Positions 1 through 7,254 of a stretch of DNA of 64,000 nucleotides are shown here, one piece after another. The stretch is taken from assembly GCF_000612725.1 (NCBI RefSeq), contig NZ_HG964452.1, forward strand, positions 640,912-704,911, written 5' to 3'. Below the pieces are notes generated by a model that did not search any database, had not been told where the DNA came from, and was given only the letters and a program-made list of their open reading frames with translations. Position numbers and translations under genes: made by a program. The stretch is from Mycolicibacterium austroafricanum (GTDB lineage: Bacteria > Actinomycetota > Actinomycetes > Mycobacteriales > Mycobacteriaceae). The number at the start of each line of letters is the position of its first letter. Positions within the stretch are counted from its first letter, which is position 1.

Positions 1-1985
1 CGCTCCATCGTGTACTGCCGATTGCGCCGCGCCGACCATGCACTCGCCGCCAGCGACGCCGCCAGCAGGCCCGCGAGCACGGCGATCGCGGTCCACAACC
101 GCGAGTCCACCCCACCGACGGTCAGCTGACGAAGCCCGTTGACCGCATACGTCATCGGGTCGAACGGGTGGATGATCTGGAACGGTTTGGCTGTCGTCTC
201 CACCGGATAGATGCCGCCCGCGGACACCAGTTGCAGCATCAGGAACGCCAGCGTCACCACGCGGCCGACGGCCACCCCGAACACGGCGTTGAACGCCTGG
301 ATCATCGCCAGGAACGTGGCGGCGATCAGCACCAGGAACGCGACCGTCGCCAGCGGATACTCGGCCTGCAGGCCGAGCCCGAAGTGCACGACGGCGTACA
401 TCACCACGACCTGGCACACCGCCACCAGCAGCCCGGGCCAGTAGGAGGCCAGCACCACCCGCAGCGCACCCAGCCCGTTGACGATCGGACGGGACTGCAA
501 GGGCGTCAACAACATCCAGATGATCAGCGCGCCGATGAACAACGCCAACGGCATGAAGAACGGCGCGAAACCCGTCCCGAACGTGGCCGCCGGGTTGGTG
601 TTGACCAGATCCAGACCCACCGGCGTCACCAGCGTCTGCGCCATCTCGGTGCGCTGCTGCGGCGTCCACGACGGGACCTCGGCGGTGCCCTGGCGCAGCT
701 TGGTGGCCAATTCCTGCCCGCCGGCCCGCAACTTCTCCGTGCCGTCGGCGAGTTGGCTTGCCCCGGAGGACAGCTCACGGCCACCGTTGGCGAGTTGCAC
801 CAGCCCGGCGTTCAGCCGCTGCGCACCGGAGTTCAGCTCGTCCACCCCGTCGCGCAGCTTGGCGACGTCGGAGCGCAGCCCGCCGTCGAGCGCGCGGGCC
901 AGGAACACCCGCAGCTTGCTGTTGGGGTCGCCGAGCTCGCCCTCCAGTCGGGATGCGCTGTCCCGCAGCCGGATCAGACCCTCGTCGGTGGTCGGGTCGA
1001 TGTTCTGGGCGCGCAGCAGTCGTTGTGCCCCGGCCAACGCGTGCCCGGCGTCGCGCACCGCCGGGTCCGGGTTGGCCTGCAGGAAGCCGACGGCCTGATC
1101 GACGATCGCGGCCGCCTGCGCGCTGTTGACGTTCAGCGCGGCGATCCGGTCGGTCGTGGAGCGGACCGCCCCGGACAGATGCTGCGCGGCGGCCGCGACC
1201 TCGTCGGGGTTCAGGCTCAGGCCGGCGACGCGGTCCAGCATCTCCAGCAGCGGCCCTGTCGCGGTGTCCACGGTGCCCGCGAGCTGCCTTGTGCCTTCGG
1301 CGAGTTGGGCGGATCCGGCGCGGGCGCTGTCCAGGCCCGACGACAGCGTGCCTGCGCCGGTGGCCAGACGCTGGGCGCCGTCGTCGGCGGTGTCCAGACC
1401 GGTGGCCAGTTGCTGCGCGCCGTCGGCGGCCTGCTCGAGCCCCTGGCCCGCGTCGGTCAGACCGGTCAGCACCGTGCCGACCGTGCGCTCGCCGATCTTC
1501 GCGTTGACCTGGTTGAGCACCTCGCGGGACGCGTTCTGCCCGATGATCGTCGCCAGATAGTTGTTGGCGTCGTTGAAGGTGAACCGGATCTGCGCCTGCT
1601 GCGGGTCGTCGCCCGACGGCGACGCGACGCGCTCGCTGAAGTCGGGCGGGAGCGTGATCGAGAAGTAGTAGTCGCCGCGCGCCACCCCGTCGGCGGCCTG
1701 CTGGGCCGACACCTCGGTGAGGTCGAGTTGGCCCGACTGCATCAGCGCGGTCGCGACGTCGTCACCGGCGCGCAGCGGCTGGCCCTGCGCCGAGGCGCCG
1801 CGGTCCTCGTTGACCAGCGCGACGGGCACCTTGTTGACCTCGGCGAACGGATTCCAGAACGCCCACAGGTACATCGCGCCGTACAGCAGCGGCATCAGGA
1901 TGATGGTGATCAGCGCGATGCGCGGCATGAGGCCGCGTGAGTAGCGCTTGAGGTCGGTGCCCAACGACATTCCGGCCAGCGCCAT
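1..1985 (-). CDS. YhgE/Pip-family ABC-2-type membrane protein (3' end cut by window edge)
   Basis: The minus-strand frame starts at ATG 1985 and stays open to base 1 (661 codons). It begins MALAGMSLGTDLKRYSRG, followed by a hydrophobic helix (IALITIILMPLLYGAMYLW), then a long extracellular segment with many regularly spaced Leu/Ala/Gly heptads. Hydrophobic helices follow near the C-terminus, and the last visible residues (RRNRQYTME) come just after a final helix, so only a short tail is missing. This layout, one N-terminal helix, a large coiled outer domain and a membrane block, is that of the YhgE/Pip family related to ABC-2 permeases. The ATG overlaps the stop of the upstream ATPase-like gene (TGATG), which implies coupled translation and a shared complex. 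The substrate is unknown. Confidence 0.85.
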   Translation of the reverse strand, partial: MALAGMSLGTDLKRYSRGLMPRIALITIILMPLLYGAMYLWAFWNPFAEVNKVPVALVNEDRGASAQGQPLRAGDDVATALMQSGQLDLTEVSAQQAADGVARGDYYFSITLPPDFSERVASPSGDDPQQAQIRFTFNDANNYLATIIGQNASREVLNQVNAKIGERTVGTVLTGLTDAGQGLEQAADGAQQLATGLDTADDGAQRLATGAGTLSSGLDSARAGSAQLAEGTRQLAGTVDTATGPLLEMLDRVAGLSLNPDEVAAAAQHLSGAVRSTTDRIAALNVNSAQAAAIVDQAVGFLQANPDPAVRDAGHALAGAQRLLRAQNIDPTTDEGLIRLRDSASRLEGELGDPNSKLRVFLARALDGGLRSDVAKLRDGVDELNSGAQRLNAGLVQLANGGRELSSGASQLADGTEKLRAGGQELATKLRQGTAEVPSWTPQQRTEMAQTLVTPVGLDLVNTNPAATFGTGFAPFFMPLALFIGALIIWMLLTPLQSRPIVNGLGALRVVLASYWPGLLVAVCQVVVMYAVVHFGLGLQAEYPLATVAFLVLIAATFLAMIQAFNAVFGVAVGRVVTLAFLMLQLVSAGGIYPVETTAKPFQIIHPFDPMTYAVNGLRQLTVGGVDSRLWTAIAVLAGLLAASLAASAWSARRNRQYTME

Positions 1986-2686
1986 CAGGCACCACCTTTC
2001 TGCTGGTTCGCGAGTTCGGCGCGGGTGGTGTTCTCGACCTCGATCTGGACCACGGGATGGTCGCTGACGCCGTTGACACCGGCGGTGACGACGGTCTGTT
2101 CGCGGCCCAACTCGACCAGTCGGGAAACCAGCAGGTCGCGTTCGGGATCACTGGTGACCTGCTCGAGGTTGCCGACCACCAGCAGCGGCGGCCTGCCGGT
2201 GTTGGCCAGCGCGATGCGCAGCAGCAGCCCGTCGAGCTCGGTGAGCTCCTCGACGTACTCGGACAGCGGGGGCAGCGGCAGGTCACCGAACACCGGCCCA
2301 CACACCCGCGCCACGTCGTCCTCGCCGGCGCGGCGAATCAGCTTGTACCAGTCGGCATCCCAGCGCAGCTGCTCGGTGATCAGGTCCCGCACCGTCACCG
2401 ACTCGGCGACCGTGTCGAGTTCGTCGATGCCGGCGAGCGCGGCGTGGGCGAAGATGTCGTGGACGCGGGTGCGCCCGAACACCGACAGCGAACCCGACGC
2501 GGGACGCATCCGGCCGGCCAGCGTCATCAGCAGCGCGGTGCGCCCCGAACCCGGCGGGCACACGAGCACCGTGACGCCACCGGCGGCGATGTCGAGGTCG
2601 ACCGGACCGTAGACCGGGCCCCAGAGGCCTCGCATCGTGATCGCCCGCGCGGTGACTGCGACGTCGGGCGCTGAACTGTCTGGCAC
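1985..2686 (-). CDS. Degenerate ABC-transporter ATP-binding protein
   Basis: A 233-residue protein with an ABC nucleotide-binding fold, encoded directly upstream of the YhgE/Pip gene and overlapping it by one base. The start is GTG 2686. The P-loop region reads CPPGSGRTALL (about residues 43-53), with Arg where the Walker A lysine is expected. There is no LSGGQ-like signature before the segment LLLRIALAN. The Walker B position reads LLVVGNLEQ and lacks the usual Asp-Glu pair. Family knowledge says all three motifs are needed for hydrolysis, so this may be a non-hydrolysing regulatory or assembly subunit. That is inference. The close pairing suggests the two products act together in the membrane. 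Confidence 0.8.
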   Translation of the reverse strand: MPDSSAPDVAVTARAITMRGLWGPVYGPVDLDIAAGGVTVLVCPPGSGRTALLMTLAGRMRPASGSLSVFGRTRVHDIFAHAALAGIDELDTVAESVTVRDLITEQLRWDADWYKLIRRAGEDDVARVCGPVFGDLPLPPLSEYVEELTELDGLLLRIALANTGRPPLLVVGNLEQVTSDPERDLLVSRLVELGREQTVVTAGVNGVSDHPVVQIEVENTTRAELANQQKGGA

Positions 2687-2929
2687 CAGGCAATCCCATC
2701 ACACCGACGGGTCGCCCTCGGCCAAGACGGGCGCTCCTTCTACGGCGCCGCAGCGCCGGGTTAGCCCTGTTACTTCAACCTCAGATATCCGCCTTCTGCA
2801 GACGGTTACTCGAACTTCTCCTGACAACCGTGGATAGGTATGACTGCCGGGAATGCGGTCGCGCGAATTCGCGGGTCCCGATCAGGTGCCCGGCACCGAG
2901 AATCGCCGCCGTCACGCCGAGACCCGACC

Positions 2930-3376
2930 TCAGGCCAACGCCAGCGCGGTCAGCATCGCGCACGAGGTGACCGCCAGCAGCGGCAGCCGAAGCAGATTCT
3001 TCCGCGTCCACCTGACGGCTGCCCGCTCGTCGACGTCGGCGGGGTCCGTGCGTTCGAACTCCGCCGCCTTGGGGATCAGGTCGAACAGCGCCCACAACCT
3101 CATCGCCGCGTGGCTGGCCAGGGCGACCAGCAACGCCGTCCCGACCGTGGCATCGCCCCATGTGACCACCAGCGTGACGACGAGCAGCACCTCGAAGATC
3201 AGCGGGGCAGGCAACCAGAACCGCACCCGTGAGACGCCACCGTTGCGCGACTGGATGATGCCGGGCCGCCTGGGCCAGTACGGGTCGACGACGAGCGCCT
3301 CGTAGACGGCTCCGCCGAGACACAGGCAGGCCGCCAGCGTCGTCGCGGCGATCAGGATCAGCGTCGGGGTCTCCAC
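2930..3376 (-). CDS. Small four-helix membrane protein, function unknown
   Basis: A 148-residue protein starting METPTLILIAATTLAAC at ATG 3376. Four hydrophobic segments are visible (about residues 5-27, 53-72, 78-97 and 128-147), separated by short charged loops including YEALVVDPYWPRRPG. No catalytic motif is visible. It is transcribed divergently from the epoxide hydrolase gene, with only about 30 bases between the starts, so the two share a promoter region. I do not recognise a characterised family. Confidence 0.65.
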   Translation of the reverse strand: METPTLILIAATTLAACLCLGGAVYEALVVDPYWPRRPGIIQSRNGGVSRVRFWLPAPLIFEVLLVVTLVVTWGDATVGTALLVALASHAAMRLWALFDLIPKAAEFERTDPADVDERAAVRWTRKNLLRLPLLAVTSCAMLTALALA

Positions 3377-3408
3377 AACCCCCGATTATCCAAGTGTCAG
3401 GATGTGCC

Positions 3409-4512
3409 ATGGCCCACATTCAGCCGTTCCGGATCGCGATTCCCGACGCCGACCTCGCCGACCTCACGGCACGCCTGCAGCGCACCCGGTGGCCGGAAGC
3501 CGAATGCGTCGACGACTGGAGCCAGGGCATCCCGCTGTCCTACACCCGCGAGCTCGCCGCCTACTGGGCCGACGAATATGACTGGCGCGCCAGGGAAGCC
3601 AGCCTGAATCGGTTCGAGCAGTTCACCACCGAGATCGACGGGCTGCCCATTCACTTCATCCATGCGCGGTCGACCCGTCCCGACGCCTTCCCGCTGATCA
3701 TCACCCACGGCTGGCCGGGCTCGGTCGTCGAGTTCCACAAGGTGATCGAGCCGCTCACCGACGCCGGCTTCCACGTCGTCTGTCCGTCGTTGCCCGGCTA
3801 CGGTTTCTCCGGCAAGCCCCGGTCCACCGGGTGGGGTGTGGAACGCATCGCCGCGGCGTGGGACGAGCTGATGGTGCGGCTCGGCTACCGGCGCTACGGC
3901 GCCCAGGGTGGGGACTGGGGTGCGGCGGTCACCACCCAGATCGGCCGCAACATCGGTCACTGCGTGGCGATCCACACCAACATGCCGATCGGCCGGGCCC
4001 CCAAGGATCTGAGCGATCCGACCCCCGACGAGCAGGCCGCCCTCGAACGGCTCGGCTACTACCAGCGCTGGGATTCGGGCTATTCCAAACAACAGTCGAC
4101 CCGGCCGCAGACCCTGGGTTACGGCCTGGTCGATTCCCCGGTCGGGCAGCTGGCGTGGATCGTGGAGAAGTTCTGGTCGTGGACGGACTGCGACGGCCAC
4201 CCCGAGAACGCGCTCACCAGGGACGAACTGCTCGACAACGTGATGCTGTACTGGGCGACCGGCACCGGCGCATCGTCGGCGCGGCTGTACTGGGAGAGCT
4301 TCGGCAGTTTCGCCGGCGGCGGGGCAGTCACGCTGCCCACCGGTGTGGCGGCGTTCCCGTTGGAGATCCTGCGTTCCCCACGGCACTGGTGCGAACCCCA
4401 CTACAACATCACCCGGTGGACCACCATGCCGCGCGGCGGGCACTTCGCGGCGTTCGAGCAGCCCGGGCCTTTCGTCGAGGAGGTCGGCAGCTTCTTCGCC
4501 GACTTCCGTTGA
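3409..4512 (+). CDS. Epoxide hydrolase, alpha/beta-hydrolase with EHN domain
   Basis: A 367-residue protein. The N-terminal segment (FRIAIPDADLADLTARLQRT) is typical of the epoxide hydrolase N-terminal domain, with an alpha/beta-hydrolase core after it. HGWPGS near residue 100 supplies the oxyanion-hole element, GGDWGAAV near residue 170 carries the Asp nucleophile, and the C-terminal GGHFAAFEQP carries the catalytic His. These features fit the microsomal-type epoxide hydrolases, which open epoxides to diols. The start is placed at ATG 3409 (MAHIQPF) because family similarity begins there; the frame is open 15 bases further up. No signal peptide is seen. The natural substrate cannot be inferred from context. 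Confidence 0.88.
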   Translation: MAHIQPFRIAIPDADLADLTARLQRTRWPEAECVDDWSQGIPLSYTRELAAYWADEYDWRAREASLNRFEQFTTEIDGLPIHFIHARSTRPDAFPLIITHGWPGSVVEFHKVIEPLTDAGFHVVCPSLPGYGFSGKPRSTGWGVERIAAAWDELMVRLGYRRYGAQGGDWGAAVTTQIGRNIGHCVAIHTNMPIGRAPKDLSDPTPDEQAALERLGYYQRWDSGYSKQQSTRPQTLGYGLVDSPVGQLAWIVEKFWSWTDCDGHPENALTRDELLDNVMLYWATGTGASSARLYWESFGSFAGGGAVTLPTGVAAFPLEILRSPRHWCEPHYNITRWTTMPRGGHFAAFEQPGPFVEEVGSFFADFR

Positions 4513-4525
4513 CCGGAACCGGGAT

Positions 4526-5479
4526 TCATCCCAGATGGCTGACCTTGCCCTCCAGCCGGTGCCACAGCAGCTGGGTGATCCCACGCTCGGACGGGGTGAG
4601 CGCGACGAACGTCTCGAAGACGCCACCGTCGTGGAAGGGGCCACCGCCGTGCGAAATCACCACCGCCGGTGCGCTGTTGACCGTCACCCAGGTCAACACC
4701 GCGTCGGCGAACACGCGCCGGCGGAACGCGCAGACGAACCGGGCCACGGTTTCGCGCCCGACGACGGGGTGCCGTGCCGCGTTGCGGATACCGTTGCCGT
4801 CGGTGTAACTGACGATGTCCTCGGCGAACAGGCTCTCCAACGTAGCCATGTCCCCGTTCTGCGCCGCCGCCACGAAGGCGGTGAGCAGTTGGCGCTGTTC
4901 GGCGGGGTCGACGTCGTGACGGCGCGCCTCGGCCAGATGCCTGCGGGCCCGGCTGACGAGCTGACGGGCATTGGCCTGAGAGGTTTCGATCGTCTCGGCG
5001 ATCAGCCCGTACGGGTAGTCGAAAGCCTCCCGTAGCACATAGGCCGCACGTTCGGCCGGCGTGAGCCGCTCCATCAACATCAACGTCGCGAACTCGAGCG
5101 CCTCGGCCCGTTCAGCGCCCAGCGTCGGGTCGGCACCGGTGTCCACCGGGTCGGGAAGCCAAGGGCCGATGTAGGTTTCGCGACGCGCCCGGGCGGACTG
5201 CCGCTCGTTGATGCTGAGGCGGGTGGTCGCCGTGATCAGGAACGCCGCGGGATCGCGCACCGCCCGGCGGTCACACTTCTGCCACCGCAGCCACACTTCC
5301 TGCAGGACGTCCTCGGCTTCGGCGACACTGCCAAGCATCCGGTACGCCACACCGAAGATCCGCGGTCGCACCGCGGTGAACGCTGCCACCGCATCGGCGA
5401 GATCACCGTCGGCATCACCGGTCCGGGCCTCAGACACGCCGACAGTCAAGCATGATTCTGTGTTGCGGGCGGGGCTCAT
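4526..5479 (-). CDS. ECF41-type sigma factor (SigJ-like) with C-terminal SnoaL-like domain
   Basis: A 317-residue sigma-70 family protein. Region 2 is recognisable in FGVAYRMLGSVAEAEDVLQE. It is followed by the WLPDP linker motif expected of ECF41 factors, then region 4 (RLTPAERAAYVLREAFDYPY), and a C-terminal SnoaL-like domain of about 110 residues that in this group regulates activity without an anti-sigma factor. ATG 5479 is preferred over an upstream GTG because GGAAGG lies 8 bases before it. The gene lies 37 bases downstream of the truncated sigma-like gene and is probably co-transcribed with it. The divergent reductase gene beyond may be a target. The stimulus is unknown. Confidence 0.87.
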   Translation of the reverse strand: MSPARNTESCLTVGVSEARTGDADGDLADAVAAFTAVRPRIFGVAYRMLGSVAEAEDVLQEVWLRWQKCDRRAVRDPAAFLITATTRLSINERQSARARRETYIGPWLPDPVDTGADPTLGAERAEALEFATLMLMERLTPAERAAYVLREAFDYPYGLIAETIETSQANARQLVSRARRHLAEARRHDVDPAEQRQLLTAFVAAAQNGDMATLESLFAEDIVSYTDGNGIRNAARHPVVGRETVARFVCAFRRRVFADAVLTWVTVNSAPAVVISHGGGPFHDGGVFETFVALTPSERGITQLLWHRLEGKVSHLG

Positions 5480-5516
5480 CGCACACCTTCCGGATCGCAC
5501 ACGCAGGTCTGAGCCT

Positions 5517-6179
5517 TCAAACGTTCACTCGCAACCGATTCCATCCCCGAAGCTTGTCGGGGTTGAGCACGATCCACACGTGGTGGACCCGGCGGCGCCT
5601 GACGTCGAGGGCAAGCACCGCGACCACCTCCGCACGGCGGTACACTGCCAGCCCGACGGCCCCGTTGACCCAACGCTCGGTCATCGCCAACTCGGGCTGA
5701 GAGGCGAACAGCCCGCGGAGGAACCCGTTGACCCTCACGGCGCCCCGCACCGGTGCCGGATCGAGCCGGAGACCACCGCCGGTGTCGGCGACGGAGGTCA
5801 CCGACTCCGCCAAGAGCGCGTGCAGGGCGGCCCCGTCACCGGCGCAACACCCCGCCGCGAAGGCGTGGACCACGGCGTCGTGCGCATCCTCGGCGGCCGG
5901 GCCGTCATCTGTGACGATGGGTGGTTGCGCCCCGACCGGTGCCGCCGAGCCCGTCACGTCCGAGCAGATTCGCCCGGCCACCCGCGCCAGCCAGTTGCGC
6001 GGGTCGCCGATCCGGGCGCGGTCGTGGGGCGCCAGCGCGAACCATCTGCGGTAGGTCAGGCGCACCACCAGCTCCGCGTGTGCCGCCCACCCGGGGGTGC
6101 CGGTGACCATGTCGAGCAGGTACCTGCGCTCGTCGAGCAGTTCGACGAGCGTCGGCCCGCGGGCGTCAACACCCGTCAT
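5517..6179 (-). CDS. Sigma-like protein: partial region 2 plus ECF41 C-terminal domain, no region 4
   Basis: A 220-residue protein upstream of the complete ECF41 gene. Its first half keeps a weak sigma region 2 (YRRWFALAPHDRARIGDP, then NWLARVAGRICSD). From about residue 95 it moves straight into a SnoaL-like domain containing ADTGGGLRLDPAPVRGA and ending NPDKLRGW, the characteristic ECF41 tail. The DNA-binding region 4 that should sit between them is absent. The reading frame is intact. The start at ATG 6179 is the first Met before recognisable similarity; its ribosome site is weak. It could be a regulatory partner of the neighbouring sigma factor or a decaying paralogue; the sequence does not decide. 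Confidence 0.7.
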   Translation of the reverse strand: MTGVDARGPTLVELLDERRYLLDMVTGTPGWAAHAELVVRLTYRRWFALAPHDRARIGDPRNWLARVAGRICSDVTGSAAPVGAQPPIVTDDGPAAEDAHDAVVHAFAAGCCAGDGAALHALLAESVTSVADTGGGLRLDPAPVRGAVRVNGFLRGLFASQPELAMTERWVNGAVGLAVYRRAEVVAVLALDVRRRRVHHVWIVLNPDKLRGWNRLRVNV

Positions 6180-6395
6180 CCGCCGACGACCGCGGTCGTT
6201 GCCATCTCCGTTGCCTGTTCTGTCGCATCCCGACGTCGTCACCGAGTACCACACTGACCGGACAGCACCGCGATCTGTGACACCGAAAACGCACCGATGC
6301 GCGGGATGAATCGGGTGCGCGGCGGCCCTTCTGGGCATCGGAGCGGTGATCGGTCACCGCCGCAAGTCCCAGGCACGAGAGAAGGGTTGTCGGAC

Positions 6396-7154
6396 ATGTT
6401 GATCGTCGTTATCGGGGGCACCGGCCTGATCGGCTCGAAGCTGGTACGCCAACTGTCGGAGCACGGCCACCGGGCGGTCGCCGCCGCACCGTCGACCGGC
6501 GTCGACACCGTCACCGGCGACGGGCTGGCCGACGTGCTGGCCGGCGCGGACGTCGTCGTCGACGTGTCGAACTCGCCGTCGTTCGACGATGACGCCGCAC
6601 TGGAGTTCTTCGAGAAGTCCACCGGGAACCTGCTCGCCGCCGAAGCGCAGGCCGGCGTCGGCCATCACGTCGCGCTGTCGGTCGTCAACACCGACCAACT
6701 CGCCGAACAGAGCGGATACTTCCGCGCAAAAGCACTGCAGGAGCGTCTGATCCGGCAGTCGCCGGTGCCCTACACCATCGTCCACGCCACGCAGTTCTAC
6801 GAGTTCGTCAAGGGCATCGCCGACGCGGCCACTGACGGTGACATCGTGCGACTGGCACCGGTACTGATCCAGCCGATGGCCGCCGCCGACGTCGCCGAGG
6901 CGATGGCGATCGCCGCCGTCGGGAAACCGCAGAACCGCATCGTGGAGGTGGCAGGCCCGCAGCTGTACCGCCTCGACGAGCTCATCCACACGGCGCTGAC
7001 CGCCCACGGCGACCCCCGCACCGTCGTCGCCGACGCGGCCGCGCGCTACTGGGGAGCCGAACTCGCAGAACGCTCCCTGGTCCCCGACGGCGACGCGCTC
7101 CTTTTCGACACGCGGTTCGAGGGCTGGATCCTGGAGACACTGACCACCTCGTAG
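6396..7154 (+). CDS. NmrA/atypical SDR-family NAD(P)-binding oxidoreductase
   Basis: A 252-residue Rossmann-fold protein. The N-terminus MLIVVIGGTGLIGSKLV carries the GGTGxxG dinucleotide-binding motif of atypical short-chain dehydrogenases. No classical YxxxK pair is in place, although YFRAKALQE occurs in the corresponding area. ATG 6396 is chosen because AGAAGG lies about 10 bases upstream; the longer frame has no such support. It is divergent from the two sigma-like genes, with a 216-base shared upstream region. Similar reductases often sit beside SigJ-type genes, so control by that sigma factor is plausible but unproven. Confidence 0.8.
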   Translation: MLIVVIGGTGLIGSKLVRQLSEHGHRAVAAAPSTGVDTVTGDGLADVLAGADVVVDVSNSPSFDDDAALEFFEKSTGNLLAAEAQAGVGHHVALSVVNTDQLAEQSGYFRAKALQERLIRQSPVPYTIVHATQFYEFVKGIADAATDGDIVRLAPVLIQPMAAADVAEAMAIAAVGKPQNRIVEVAGPQLYRLDELIHTALTAHGDPRTVVADAAARYWGAELAERSLVPDGDALLFDTRFEGWILETLTTS

Positions 7155-7254
7155 CGGTCCCCGTCGGGCCACCCTGTCACAACGTCGCCCCCCACCCGGT
7201 CCTTACAGGTACGGACATGTTCGACCTGCGACTCGAGACGGGAGTGGCTGCGCA

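Noticed and set aside
168..1940. Long plus-strand frame opposite the YhgE/Pip gene
   Set aside because: His/Arg/Gln-rich, low-complexity translation without motifs. The minus frame gives a recognised membrane protein. Typical high-GC antisense shadow, as are the frames opposite 3409-4512, 29107-30657 and 32747-34051.
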